64,000 bases of DNA. Source: Dryas octopetala. Lineage: Eukaryota > Streptophyta > Magnoliopsida > Rosales > Rosaceae. The translations under genes were made by a program, and so were the position numbers. Under the pieces are notes generated by a model, which worked only from the letters and a program-made list of their open reading frames with translations, was not told the DNA's origin and searched no databases. Where the stretch lies: positions 22,113,889 to 22,177,888 of the forward strand of contig OY992836.1 in NCBI GenBank assembly GCA_963921425.1, in the 5' to 3' direction. Positions 34,901 through 49,978 of this stretch are shown here, in pieces; positions within the stretch are counted from its first letter, which is position 1; each line of letters starts with the position of its first letter.

Positions 34901-36034
34901 CTAGATGTTCTGTAGCGGGAGTGGATTTAATATTTTCTTCTTGGTTTGTTGGGAACGCACCCAAATTTAATGTCTCATAAATTCTAAGTAATAGTGTGGT
35001 TCACTATCTTCTCAGTTCAGGTGTCTCAGAGCAGTGTTCAGTCTATTGTTTCATTACAATACTATAAAGCATTCACATCATTATATTATATGTATGCTTT
35101 ATGTATTTTCTATCATAATACTCATAATAGTAAAATGTGACACTCATGTCCATGCCCTCAAATCATGATCATAGGTAACATTGTAAAAATACGTGCTCAA
35201 AGTCAAAAGCTCAATATGGTTCTCAAATATGAGGATCAGACACTTATTCTAAGCATTTAATTTTTGTCAAAAGATATTGGAATTTACATCCTTCTTAAAG
35301 TGCTCTGTATTGAGATGATTCTCTAGCAGAGAGACATCAAAATAAAGTCTCTGTTTTGCCCTTGTTTAAATTCTCACATATGTGCTAAAATATGTTTGCA
35401 GGGGTGCATGACTCCTTCTGGACTCATGCATGTGACGTGGACCAAATGAACCAGATACTTAGGGAAAAATTTGTAGAGCTCTATAGCATGCCAATTCTTG
35501 AGAATGTAAGTGAACTATGACCTATATCTCCACAAAAACATTGGGTCCCATAAATTCAGAGCTTTCTCTGGCTTGTTTTAAAGCAAGTTAGGGGAGGAAT
35601 GACATGTGCATAGAAATCCTCCTTCCAATGAAATTTTCCATTATGTTATAATGAAATGGCAAAACTGCTTCTAATTGTTTAAGAACTCGCATTTAGAAAG
35701 TTGTTTTACACTCACACATACACATGCTATATGTAAACGTGACTACTGTATGCTGTTGCTTTGAATCTTAAACTTTTGATTTGTATTATCATTATTATAA
35801 TAATTTCACTGTGCTGTGCCTTTTTTTCAACAAATTAGAAACTTTCCTCTCAGCGGTCCCATCCCTGAATTAAATTGTTTTGTTGATTTCCATTGACTTC
35901 ACGATAACTCTTGTTGGTCCCAGTTGCTTGAAAGCTTCCAAACATCATATCCAGCATTGACGTTTCCTCCCCTCCCAGAAAGAGGCGACTTTGACTTGCA
36001 AGAGGTTCTAAAATCTCCATACTTCTTCAACTGA
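22981..36034 (+). CDS. RPOTp: Plastid phage-type RNA polymerase RpoTp (RPOT3), 983 aa
   Basis: Nineteen exons: 22981-23781, 23893-24096, 24214-24347, 24682-24751, 25202-25260, 25512-25629, 25735-25848, 26276-26407, 26668-27084, 27473-27523, 27662-27732, 32551-32635, 32884-33036, 33429-33503, 33612-33701, 34280-34327, 34404-34518, 35402-35505 and 35924-36034. The sum is 2,952 bases (984 codons) with every phase closing. The Ser/Pro/Phe-rich N-terminus is a plastid transit peptide. T7-type polymerase motifs are intact: Asp684 in DGSCNGLQH (motif A), Lys759 and Tyr767 in [14 protein letters not shown] (motif B), and Asp893 in VHSLDGSHM (motif C). The protein ends in the usual Phe-Phe-Asn. RpoTp transcribes plastid NEP promoters. 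From memory it matches Arabidopsis At2g24120. Intron 11 (4,818 bp) holds a young LTR retrotransposon. Confidence 0.96.
28262..28939 (+). repeat. 5' LTR of the copia-type element
   Basis: 678 bp, TG…CA ends. A TATAAATA box lies at 28530-28537, so transcription probably starts about 30 bp downstream. The match to the 3' LTR is essentially complete. Confidence 0.95.
28530..28537 (+). promoter_or_regulatory. TATA box within the 5' LTR
   Basis: TATAAATA in the U3 part of the LTR. An identical box is in the 3' LTR near 31327-31334, where it could drive read-out transcription into the downstream RpoTp exons. Confidence 0.6.
28942..28953 (+). other. Primer-binding site (initiator Met tRNA)
   Basis: TGGTATCAGAGC, starting two bases after the 5' LTR, is complementary to the 3' end of plant initiator tRNA-Met. 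This is the usual primer of copia elements. Confidence 0.9.
28978..29988 (+). CDS. Retrotransposon Gag with zinc knuckle and protease motif, 336 aa
   Basis: The first ATG after the primer site opens a copia-type Gag (UBN2 family): a capsid-like helical region with [11 protein letters not shown] and DELFGLRL, then a Lys/Arg/Ser-rich basic stretch. The zinc knuckle is [14 protein letters not shown] (CX2CX4HX4C), near residues 239-252. The aspartic protease signature [12 protein letters not shown] follows near residue 287. The frame then meets an in-frame TGA at 29986, after which homology continues in the same frame. The stop is therefore either a nonsense mutation or a read-through point between gag-pro and the remnant pol. 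Confidence 0.88.
   Translation: MSRGGRSMDLRDLRPALKPYDVKDDFTDWQRMMKNVLVQQDLDDALLGEKPTTTSEGTCNKVLKKAKSSIEIHLTRSVRSHITEAMTAKEAWDKLESVYMGKTVSNILFLKDELFGLRLEGGDVVDHVCKFQHCIANLDKVEEVYKDDDKAIILLRSLPSSFKHFRTTLMFGKETLKLDDVVQALQSYAKLDDLTEGTQSSQGLYAKGKEKSRGKERRGRSSKKGKSNDSDEEGGCFKCGSLDHWKRDCQIWLEKKKKRDENSSNVVVDDGELLVVSSGNSTPHAWYLDSGCSFHMCANKGWFHTYEESSEGKVLLGDNSVCKIHGVGTVKVKMQD
29989..30894 (+). pseudogene. Fused remnant of copia pol (GAG-pre-integrase plus RT N-terminus)
   Basis: It is in the same frame as Gag after the TGA and open for about 300 codons. It starts with [20 protein letters not shown] and NNLYKLSG, the GAG-pre-integrase region that follows the protease. A Glu/Lys/Val-rich linker comes next, then [10 protein letters not shown] and [15 protein letters not shown], the N-terminal part of copia reverse transcriptase. 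The whole integrase and the RT core with its catalytic YVDD-type motif are absent. The stretch stays open despite lacking an enzyme, which could mean selection or simply youth. Confidence 0.8.
31047..31058 (+). other. Polypurine-tract-like sequence before the 3' LTR
   Basis: A purine-rich stretch, CAAGGTGGAGAT, directly abuts the 3' LTR, where plus-strand DNA priming occurs in LTR retroelements. It is shorter and less pure than typical tracts. Confidence 0.55.
31059..31736 (+). repeat. 3' LTR of the copia-type element
   Basis: 678 bp, matching the 5' LTR with one visible substitution. It is followed directly by the GATCA target duplication. Confidence 0.95.
31998..32062 (+). mobile_element. 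65-bp tRNA-half-like (SINE-derived) insertion with 13-bp target duplication
   Basis: The direct repeat ATGTTTTGAATAT occurs at 31985-31997 and 32063-32075, flanking 65 bp. The insert contains GGTCCCAAGTTCAAATCCCC, close to the T-arm/B-box consensus GGTTCRANNCC, and ends in an A-rich tail (agaaaagaaa). Long duplications with an A-rich 3' end are the signature of LINE-mediated retroposition. The fragment is shorter than any full SINE, so it is a 5'-truncated SINE or a retroposed tRNA fragment. Confidence 0.75.
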
Positions 36035-36966
36035 CCTCCAGACATGAGCAGTGATGTGGAACGAATAGTTACTTGTTATCTTATGTCACCCCCAAGATGA
36101 CCGAGAAGCTTTATTAAGTTTAAGTTGAAGTGGGAATCAGAAGCCTAGGGCTGCTTCTGTGAAAAGTGAAAGGACAAATTTTGATTTCCCATGGTTTGCA
36201 GCAAGTCTATGATTCTGATGGGGTGGTGATCATCTCCAATGTTGATGATCTGATTGTATATCAGGAGGTGAACTATGTACAGTAAAGGAGAGTCTTTCTT
36301 CTACAGAAATTCAAATTTGCTTAAAAGTTCTCCAATGTGGGAGAATTTTGTCGGAGGCAAGAGAGGTAGATACAAAGATGGCAAGTGTGTGCTGGCCGTG
36401 GGAGCTAATGTATCACAAATGTTGTATCAGAATAGAAGGGAAAAAAAAGTCATTTTTTGAACATATATATATATGTATAATAGTGAATGGGAAATTCTTG
36501 CAAATTTTTGGGCAAGAATTGTAAAGAAATGAAGGAATTTTATTGATTGGTCTATACAAATGTAAAATTGTTACTCTCTTGAAAAGAAATTCCTAAATGA
36601 AAAGTGAGTTGCCGTGTTGGGGTCCGATTTTGTGCATCACTTTGAATTTACTCTTGACACCAGTTCAAGTTTTCTCCAGCTCCGCCCTTTTATGATGCCA
36701 CCAAGGCTACGTCATCTTGATTGATATTATGCGAAGGACAGTGGTTATGGAATTTCATGACCTTAATTCAAGTATGACATAAGATTATCAAAGGCAGAAA
36801 CAGCCTGCTCAACAAGAGAATAAATCAAATATGCAAATGGTAAATACCATCCCGTGGAGACGAAGTATAAGATGTGTTTAGTTACAATCTAAAGCAAGGT
36901 CTTATCAGTTGTTGAAAGGATTAAAAAGCAAAATGCCGTAAATTATATACATCAGAATTGGATACT
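36035..36966. other. 3' UTRs of RpoTp and BFA2 (convergent)
   Basis: The region between two converging stop codons. A (TA)n stretch lies near 36464-36479. No additional gene is seen. Confidence 0.55.
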
Positions 36967-39702
36967 TTACAATCCCATTTGCTTCATCCACAAGGACCAC
37001 TTTACAGCCTCCAAATATTCATCATTTCTTCGCAGTGCAGTAATCAGATTGATGTAAGTTATCTTATCAGGCTCTACACCATTTTCTCTCATTTCCTTGA
37101 CCAAATGGACAGCATCTTCAACCATTCCTGCAATTCCATATGCCTTAATGAATGTGTTGTAGCTGCACAGATCAGGTCCGAGTCCACATTCTTTCAACTC
37201 GGTCAGTACACCAGCAACTTCATCAATCCATCCTTGCTCTCCATAGATATTGATCATAATGTTGTATGTGTAGTGGTCAGAAGCTATGCTTGTGTCCTTC
37301 ATTCTCTGCAAAATGCTTCTAAATCTCTCCATTTGGCTTTCTTTCCCATAAGCGTCCAACATAGTATTGTAGGCTTCAAGGGAAACTGAAATTCCATTGA
37401 ACTGCATCTCTCGAACTGTTGAAGACAAGTTTTTGAAGTCTTTACTTCGGCCATAAGCAGCTATGATGGTATTGTAAGAGATCATATCAACCAAACCCCA
37501 CTTTTGGGCCATCCAGAACAACTTCCTAGCCTTCTTCAAAAGCTTTGCTTTCCCAAATACATCAAGCATGACATTGAAGGTGATGGTATTGGGAACAAAC
37601 CCACGTCGAAGCATCTCCTCAAAAATCTCTGAGATCTCATCAACTGGCAAAGCACGAGAACAGCAGTTTATGACACAATTGTACATTTCCTGATCCCAAG
37701 TCACTCCACTCTTCAAAATTTTATAGTACAGATCCTTCAACTTATCAAGCCTACCACATCGTTGATAAATACGGAGCATATCACGGAGCATATAAATGTC
37801 TGGAACAATGCCTTCCTGTTTGTCCATTGCGTCCAGAACAGAGCAAGCATCTTTCAAAGATCCAGCTTTTACATACATTCTTACAGCAATGCTGTAGGCA
37901 ATCATGTCCAAGGCAACTCTGGAAGATTTCAACTCGACATAAATTTTCTCTGCTTCAGTGAATAGGCCCATGATGCTGTAAATATCAATCATTGTGCACA
38001 TGATGTGCATGTTTGGCTTGTCATCATAACTGGGCATTTGATTGTATATTTTAACAGCATTCTCAAGATGACCCAACTCTTTACATGAGCAAATTAACAA
38101 ATGATACAAATTACCTTCGAAAGGCGGATCCTTCCACAGTTTTTCCTTCAACACTTTCATAGTATCATCCACCAAGCAGTGTTTCACATAAGCCATGACA
38201 AGAATGGAACAAGATGTCTGGCTGACAAGAATGTGTTGATAGAAAGAACCTAGTAAAAGGAGAGACACTTTATCAATTCTTCCAGCCTTCTCATATGCTT
38301 GCAGAAGAGTACCAAGAATCGAGGAATATTGGCACCCCATCATCTGCATATCATCGAGAGTTCTGATGGCCCCCTCTTCATCCTCATGTTTGGCTTGTAA
38401 GTTTATTAGTGTGTACAGGTTAGACGAATTAGGCTTGTACCCCATCCGCTTGAGCTCTTTATAGTACCATTCTGCTTCCTTATAATTTTCAGCTCGACCC
38501 CAACCTTCAATCATGGAACGGTAAGTTGTTTCATCAGGCTCTAATCCAACATTTTTTATGCCCAGAAATAGGTGATGGGCAGCATCCATTTTAGATGCCT
38601 TTCCATATCCAGTTATTAATGTATTGTATGCAATAATGTTTGGAGAAAACCCTGCTTCTTGCATGGAGACCAATACTAGTTCAGCCTCTTCTACTTTTCC
38701 CTGCTGACAATAAGCATTAATCATTACCAACCAATTATCCAAATTCGGTTTCACTCTATCTTCTCTCATTAAGCCTATGATCTCTTCTGCTTTGTCATAC
38801 AAATTCAAACGAGTATAAATTGTGATCATTGCCGAGTATGCAGATTGACATACAATTCCAGAACTCCTCATCCGAGAAAAAGTAAACTCTGCCTCTTCAA
38901 CATTCCAACCCTTCTGGTAAAGTCCCATTAACATACCAAAGGTCGCAATGTTCGGCTGGATCCCATGTTCCAGCATCATTCGAAACCACTTGGCTCCCAA
39001 CTCAACGCGCCCCAATTTACTACATGCATATATAAGAGTGTTGAAAACCTGATGATTCACTTCACAGCCCAAATCAGTAACCACTTCCTTAATCAATTTT
39101 TCAGCTGCATCCCAATCTTCTCTCCTACCCAGCACACGCAAAACTAAATTAAAAGCGCTCACATTGCATTCTAATTTCCCATTGCTTCTCATCCACTCAA
39201 AGAATCTAAGAGCTTTGGTATCACTACACCTCTCTAGCCGTTTCAAAATATCATTACAATGCTCCAAGCTCAAGTCAGACCCAATAACAGAGTAATCAAC
39301 ATCAAATTCACTATCTTTCACAAACAAATTCTCCAATTCCCTTACCCACCTACTCTTTCTTGAACTAAATTTCAAACCCATTTCTCTTTTAATCTCTTTC
39401 TTTGGGGCACGAAACCCCTTCTCATGTTCGGGTCTAAAATCCAGGTTTTGCTCAACCAAACTCTCATCTGCTCCATTTTTCTTCAAGGGCAAAGTGGTTA
39501 CATCATTCATTTGATTCAGTTCCGAAATGTCCGATAATTCGGATTGAAACCGCGAGACCTTAATGCAATTCGCCTTATTCAAAGAATTGACTACAGAAGC
39601 TCTACTAACATGGCAGTAGCAAAAAGAATTGACTACAGAGAAATTGAACTTCTTTGAAGAATCAAATGTCTCCAAAGAAATGGAAAATTTCAGTGAGCCC
39701 AT
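36967..39702 (-). CDS. BFA2: Chloroplast PPR protein BFA2 (At4g30825 type), 911 aa
   Basis: A single intronless frame, typical of PPR genes. The N-terminus (MGSLKFSISLETF…) is Ser/Phe-rich and looks like a plastid transit peptide. From about residue 180 to the end there is an almost continuous array of roughly 20 P-type 35-residue repeats (for example FNTLIYACSKLGRVELGAKW, YNTLITGYGKASKMDAAHHL, YNIMINIYGEQGWIDEVAGV). No E, DYW or SMR domain is present. The protein ends ALRRNDEYLEAVKWSLWMKQMG. Arabidopsis BFA2 binds the atpF-atpA intergenic RNA and protects it for ATP synthase assembly. I assign the same role by orthology. Its neighbour MAT1-like is also its neighbour in Arabidopsis. Confidence 0.95.
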   Translation of the reverse strand: MGSLKFSISLETFDSSKKFNFSVVNSFCYCHVSRASVVNSLNKANCIKVSRFQSELSDISELNQMNDVTTLPLKKNGADESLVEQNLDFRPEHEKGFRAPKKEIKREMGLKFSSRKSRWVRELENLFVKDSEFDVDYSVIGSDLSLEHCNDILKRLERCSDTKALRFFEWMRSNGKLECNVSAFNLVLRVLGRREDWDAAEKLIKEVVTDLGCEVNHQVFNTLIYACSKLGRVELGAKWFRMMLEHGIQPNIATFGMLMGLYQKGWNVEEAEFTFSRMRSSGIVCQSAYSAMITIYTRLNLYDKAEEIIGLMREDRVKPNLDNWLVMINAYCQQGKVEEAELVLVSMQEAGFSPNIIAYNTLITGYGKASKMDAAHHLFLGIKNVGLEPDETTYRSMIEGWGRAENYKEAEWYYKELKRMGYKPNSSNLYTLINLQAKHEDEEGAIRTLDDMQMMGCQYSSILGTLLQAYEKAGRIDKVSLLLLGSFYQHILVSQTSCSILVMAYVKHCLVDDTMKVLKEKLWKDPPFEGNLYHLLICSCKELGHLENAVKIYNQMPSYDDKPNMHIMCTMIDIYSIMGLFTEAEKIYVELKSSRVALDMIAYSIAVRMYVKAGSLKDACSVLDAMDKQEGIVPDIYMLRDMLRIYQRCGRLDKLKDLYYKILKSGVTWDQEMYNCVINCCSRALPVDEISEIFEEMLRRGFVPNTITFNVMLDVFGKAKLLKKARKLFWMAQKWGLVDMISYNTIIAAYGRSKDFKNLSSTVREMQFNGISVSLEAYNTMLDAYGKESQMERFRSILQRMKDTSIASDHYTYNIMINIYGEQGWIDEVAGVLTELKECGLGPDLCSYNTFIKAYGIAGMVEDAVHLVKEMRENGVEPDKITYINLITALRRNDEYLEAVKWSLWMKQMGL

Positions 39703-40375
39703 GATATAGAAGCAAGCTCAACACATCAGTTACTCACCCAAAATAGAGGGGTGGAAACAAAAGTTCATACACCAACTTGTTCTGGAATTTGTAAGACTCG
39801 GTGCTGAAGAAGTGTAATTTCAGTTGAAGAACTGTTAGGTGAGAAAGATATAAGAGAGAGAGAGTGCGGGTGTAGTAGAGGATTATGGCATACCTTTGGA
39901 TGTGGGAGTAGGAGATAATGGAGTTTGAAGCAGTGGATGAAAGTAAGCGCCTTTAGGATTTTATGTCTTCACAAGTTTATTGGTCGGTGAATATTTACAA
40001 GTTTATAACGGTCCTACCCCTGTTCTTGTTGCGTTGGACTCTGTTTCATTTTTTCAACCCTTAAATTGACTGACCAAATTGAATGACCTAAATTTGAAAG
40101 CTTAGTTGATATCATTGAATGACCAGAATTAGAGTGTAACATGCATCAGCATCCAAAACCCATAATTAGTTTTTAGAACTCTAAAATGAGATCATTGTAG
40201 AATTAATAAATAATTTGTATTGATGCATAAATATGTGGATACTCATTGGTAACTTATACCAAAACTCATATTCAAAAATCTTATTTTTATAATTTTAAAA
40301 AATAAATAAACATCTGCTGATGCTCTTACATGAAAGACCATGCATTACATTACAGACATTAAGAAAACTATGGTC
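39703..40375. other. BFA2 promoter/5' UTR and MAT1-like 3' region
   Basis: The 5' leader of BFA2 lies just above 39702; a CT-rich stretch near 39848-39866 on the minus strand is leader-like. The rest is AT-rich and holds the 3' UTR of the next minus-strand gene. No gene is seen. Confidence 0.5.
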
Positions 40376-42194
40376 CTAACAAATCCAAATGCTACTGAAG
40401 GCTTCTTCAAGTGCCCTCTTCCTGCTAATCTCTACACTCCACCCTCCTGCCCTTCCACCTCTCTCTGCTCGGAGCTTCAACATTTCTTCATCATCAATAG
40501 CATATCCATGCATATCATGCACCCCTCCAAGTGGTAGTGGTTGTGGAGCCATGCCAGTTGGTCGTGGTTGTCCTCCTGCAATTGTAGGTGCATATTGTCC
40601 CTGTATTCCAGCACCAAATCCTGCTTGAGAGCCTTGGCTCAGAGCCTATCAATAAACACATAAAATCAGTTGGGAAAATACTGTTGTTCCCTTTGGGCTG
40701 GAAAAACTGGCACAGTTTACAAAAATAAATGATTGACAAAAAAAGTTTGTACATTTAAAAATGTTCTGATCATCTAAAGAAAACATAAAGGAATGCATAG
40801 AAGTAATACAATATGGAGGCTCTTCAAAAATGTGCTTAATTCTTTTCTTCTTTTCCCTAGTTAGAAAAACAACATGCCAGAAGATTTGCAGAGATTCATC
40901 CAACCATGAAGTATTTAATGATATTGTTTGTAGAAAAAAGTTGGTGTTTGTTGCAAAGCCGTTGGCCTGCTCACATCTCACATCTAATGTAAGATGTGAC
41001 TTTCATCAACCTCACATCTCACCTTTAACAAAGTATTAAACCAATCCCAAATTGACCATCTTATAGCTCTAAAAACATTGAAAACAAAAACAAAAATAAA
41101 ATTGCAGCACAATCACTAACTCAAGAAGGAAATGATAATACATAAAATAATCTCATTCTTACCGCATCGGTATCAGTTTGCGCAGGATGTCCCTTGCTTG
41201 CTGCTAGAGCTGCAGCAAGTTCTTCAGCCTATTTGATTAAAACCCCCAGCATTAGAACCTTCACATAAATTTTCTAGAAAGTATTACATAATTCACAGTT
41301 GGCAGCATTATGAGCTTTTTTTCCCAGTACAGGAGGCATCAAAATTAGGAATTTAAATCCCATAAAACAAAATCAGCAGGTTAGGAACAACAAAAGTAAA
41401 GGGAAAATTTGAGATCTTATTTCGAAGTACCTTACGGGCTCTATTAATCATTATTTGTTCAGCATTTTCTTCCTGGTACCTTGCAATTTTTGCTTCAATA
41501 GCAGGGACATCTATTCCTTCAATCAAGTTAAATGCTACCACAGAAAGATTTTTCTTTCTGTCAGACTAACTCTTCATCAAGAATATAAGTAACAATTAAG
41601 CTGAAAAACTCACTCATGTCCTCAACTTCTTCCAGGTAATCATTGTATTCTCTCAAGGAAGGAAAGTCGTCTTCTCGTTTATTGAATCTAGACAGTGAAC
41701 CATCTCCATCAATGATGCATAATAGAACTGCTACGCATATATATTGGCTAAGAGTACAAGCAAATATTGTATTAACAGAACAGGTGCTTTTAAATTAAGT
41801 CCGAAAAATAAGCACAAACAATTAGCTCCAATACTCGGTACACCAATAGATTCTATAATTTCCAAACCTTTAAGGTTAAATGCCTTGTAAATTTAGATTA
41901 GTTACTCATCCATACAAAATAAACAGCCATTCATTCCAGATTTTTCTCCTTGAAGGACTGTTTGATTTATTTGGTGAGTCCACGATTCCTACTTAATCTT
42001 GAATAACGTCTTAACTTAACACTAATTTTCAACAATTGATGTTTGGACATTCTAAAACCAAAATGCTAGTGTTTATCGCATACAAGAGAAGTTTAGACAT
42101 GCTAGATAGAGAAAGAGAGAGAGAGTTACATGCTGGCAATCCTCTTCCTGATGACAATCTCCTTGTTGTGGGGATTAGAACTGGTAACCACCAT
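40376..42194 (-). CDS. MAT1: MAT1-like CDK-activating kinase assembly factor, 192 aa, RING-less
   Basis: Five exons: 42130-42194, 41614-41687, 41431-41534, 41163-41228 and 40376-40645. They total 579 bases and all phases close. The protein opens MVVTSSNPHNKEIVIRKRIA and runs into the MAT1 central coiled coil (FNKREDDFPSLREYNDYLEE; QEENAEQIMINRARK). It ends in a Gly/Pro-rich stretch and the conserved RAERGGRAGGWSVE…KRALEEAFSSIW. Animal and yeast MAT1/Tfb3 begin with a C3HC4 RING that anchors CAK to core TFIIH; here no Cys/His RING precedes the coiled coil. From memory the Arabidopsis homologue At4g30820 is similarly short. The likely role is stabilising CDKD-cyclin H, a nuclear kinase acting on RNA polymerase II and CDKs. 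Confidence 0.9.
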
Positions 42195-42440
42195 TTTGTG
42201 TTTCCCTCAGCCTTTAGAAAATTTCCTTGATGTAGAGGTTTTGGTTCCTGGGTCAAGCATGAGTTGCTCGATTGAAAATTTAGAAAGAGAGCGAGCGACC
42301 GAGATTCATACCTAGCATCAGCGGCGAAGAAATGGTGGGGGGGTAAGGGGTCAACCGACCCCAATAGCTTTTTTTATATTTTATTTAATGATATTGAAGC
42401 ATTTTTTTTATTAATTATTGATAATTAATTAATTTTTTTT

Positions 42441-42526
42441 GGAAATGTTATTTGCACTCCAAAATTGTCATCCTACATTTCAAACATAAGAAAAAATTTA
42501 TACATTTGAGTGCAAATAGTATTTCC
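42441..42526. mobile_element. 86-bp hairpin MITE-like element
   Basis: The left end GGAAATGTTATTTGCACTCC is nearly the reverse complement of the right end (rc GGAAATACTATTTGCACTCA). About 23 bp pair on each side, leaving a short loop. It is flanked by T-rich DNA on both sides; any target duplication would be a simple T-tract. A similar end sequence is common in plant hairpin MITEs. Confidence 0.55.
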
Positions 42527-43118
42527 TTTCTTTTTTTAGAATATATTGAAGTTGATAAAATATACTTCAAATTTGGATAGATTTTGATGTATTCTCTCTC
42601 CCATGAGTTGATCATTTTGAATTTCCTTCCCTTTTATCATTTATCAAACAAAAAAAAAAACAAATCTCTTGAACATGACATATATTTCACATGGGTTTTT
42701 TTTATTAGGAGAAAATGGAGGATCCAACTTGGGTGCCGGAATAATTCTATAGACCTTCCAAGTGGGCTACTCTAATAACTACATATTTTACATAGGCTTG
42801 AAATATTTAATTTAAATTTTATAATTACAATAAATTTATACGAGCTAGTTAGGCCATAGGGGGTCAATTGTTCAGTTGTTGCAATAACTTTTTCTACTTA
42901 TCTGTAAGCATATAATAAATATTAATTTTATATGTTGCCCTCACAAGGTTTGGTGAAATTTTTTGAAACTCTAAAATATCATTTGTTTAATAAAAACTAT
43001 AAAAGTGCATTATTTAATAATAAATTAATACAATAATTTATTTTATAGATAATTAGGGTTAGATCATTTAAAAAACAGTATTTAGATGGAGGCCAGAGGT
43101 GTTTTAAAATTTATAAGA

Positions 43119-43220
43119 AAATTATTTTAATTCATAATAATTTATAAAAAAATCATTTTAATTCATAATAAAGTCATTTTAATTTATAATAAAATCCTTT
43201 TAATTTATAATAAAGTCATT
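43119..43220. repeat. 21-bp AT-rich tandem repeat, about 4-5 copies
   Basis: Successive units of 'aartcattttaattyataata'. Three consecutive units differ by one or two bases; a first copy is separated by a short insertion. Confidence 0.8.
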
Positions 43221-44195
43221 CCCCGATTTGAAGGATATTTCTCCTAATTTGAAGGGTTTTTTCCTCCTATGGTGTAGAGTGGGTTTTGTTCCAAAATCTC
43301 GGAGTTAAAACCTAACATAAAGTCGTCAAAGAAGAAAAATAAAAAAAACTTAATTAAAAACCCTAAATTACTACTGGTCTTAGTCTAAGAAAAACTTATA
43401 AAATGAACTGGACTCTAAGTCTCCATTTATTTTATAATAAAACAACTATAGTTTATAAAGATGAATAAGTAACTTAGAAGGTCAATGATATTGTGACAAT
43501 TACATGTGCCAATAATAAGTCCATTGAATTGTGCAATATTTGTTAACACTTTAAATGTGATTTCTTAAATAAAAAGTGATCGTCAAATCACTTTTAACAC
43601 AATATGCTGGTTATGATAAATGTACTTTTCCAACTTATAATAACCAACTATAAATTTGTGTTTCAATGAATTAGTGTAAAACTTATCAATATAAATGCTT
43701 TCAAAAAACACTATCAATTTAAAGAAACTTGGGTTGATATGAATTGATTCATTATTGATATATATATATATATATATATAAGATATTGGAAGAAATTAAA
43801 ACCCAATCAGTAACATTGCCCCAATTAGCCTCCATATATAATTATCATTTACGGAAAACACACAAAAAAAAGACAGTTTGAATTTGCAAATAGTGTGGGT
43901 GTTAATATATCTGTTTCTATCCAAGGACAAATCTTACATAGAAGTACTACTACTGAGTGACAGAGTCTTCCCTAAGCTACATTCACTCGCAACTTTGTTT
44001 TATTTTGGAATTACAGCAACGATAAATCCAAAAGAGGTCACTGAATCTGAATATTCCAAGTTTCTATTTTTGTTTTCTCAAAAGCAATATCTGATGGATG
44101 TTCACTAATCACTCCCACAGTAATAAGTAAAAGCATAGCATTACATTCCTTGAATTTTTCCTGCTGATTCAAGCACCAAACAAGAAAAGAAGCCT

Positions 44196-48709
<4,514 letters not shown>

Positions 48710-49978
48710 TTTTGAAGGTTGGGAGAGATAGAGGACTAAGAGGAGGAGCTGAAGAGAGGTCAATGAAATAGTGCTTCCGAAAACGCTGTCTTTGCTAGTT
48801 TAGCTGAGGTTAAAACAGGAAAGCCTGGTGGTTTTGCTGACAGACCACCATGACTTATCTATGTCTATTTCTGAAAATCTGACCTGTGCCTGTGCGATAA
48901 GGGTATCAGGTATGGACTAAAGTAGTAAAGCCATGGTTAACCAACAGCTTTCTGTTACTAGCCGCCATGATAAGACTGTTAAACGGCTTGAAAAACAATT
49001 ATTCCCATTTATATGTCATTCCCAGCAGCTTTCTGAGTCTTTATGTCTTTAATAAAAAATCCAAAAATAAAAATGTTATATTTTTACTAAAAGTTTTGGG
49101 GAAAATCCCTAATTGCATGAAATTTTATTTTGTTAGTCTTTGAAATAAAATTGTTGTATAATGGAGATTGGAAAATGTTATTCTATTGGAATGGCATGTT
49201 TCCTTTTCGTTTAGCCAAAGAAAAAAAATTAATATATTTGTTATTTTTCAAAGCTCTTATTTTTATTTTATGTATCCTATAGAATAAGTGGGTTTCAATA
49301 TCAAGAATAAGTGGATTCCCATTCACGCTTTTCAGATTTGAATGGTCGTCACGAGTTGCCTTATAAAAGCAGCAAACTTGAGAAACCCAACTTGTCCGTT
49401 CTAGTTGGCTTTTGAATTATTATGCTGGCTTCTTGTCAGTCATCTCTACTAAACAAGCATCCTTAGATCTGTTAGTATCTACTATTTAGGGTTACTTAAT
49501 CCACCACAAAAATCTTCATTGCAAAATCTGCAATCAATGTGGTTAGCATTTGTTCATTGGGATGGAACGCCCTTGCAAAACTGTGAAAGTCTTTTTTAGA
49601 GCCCAAACTCATGCATCTTAACCAATAACAGATATTCGCATACCATATTGTTTTTTTTTTTTCTTGAATATAACTTTTAACCAAAACAAAGCTAAGTTTT
49701 CAAGGTGAAATGCCTCTTGCTATAAATTGACATCTACAGAAATGCATACATGAAGGCTTCCAACTGGAAAAGGAATGATTGTCTTGTGGAAAATGTACAA
49801 CACTCACTTCAATTCAATAAGATGCACAAAAAGGCTGGTATATAGTGCATCTTCTTACTGTATATCAGTTATTTAACTTGACTTTCATTCACTGCTAACA
49901 CAGCTCAGAACAACTTTCACGTTAGAACACGACGCCCATGTTGGAGTAGTACCTTCGGCTCCAAGAAAATATCAACCT
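48710..49978. other. SCPL29 promoter and 3' UTR of the rhodanese-like gene
   Basis: AT-rich DNA with no recognisable gene. A T-run lies near 49650. Confidence 0.5.

Larger units (their letters stand above)
42195..44195. other. About 2 kb gene-poor AT-rich region with small repeats
   Basis: The first 150 bp are the MAT1-like 5' UTR and promoter. After that there is an 86-bp hairpin element, a 21-bp tandem repeat and a (TA)n run near 43760-43781. No gene is seen. Confidence 0.55.

Noticed and set aside
43119-43220. CRISPR-like regular repeat
   Set aside because: The units are contiguous AT-rich tandem repeats without spacers, in a plant nuclear genome.
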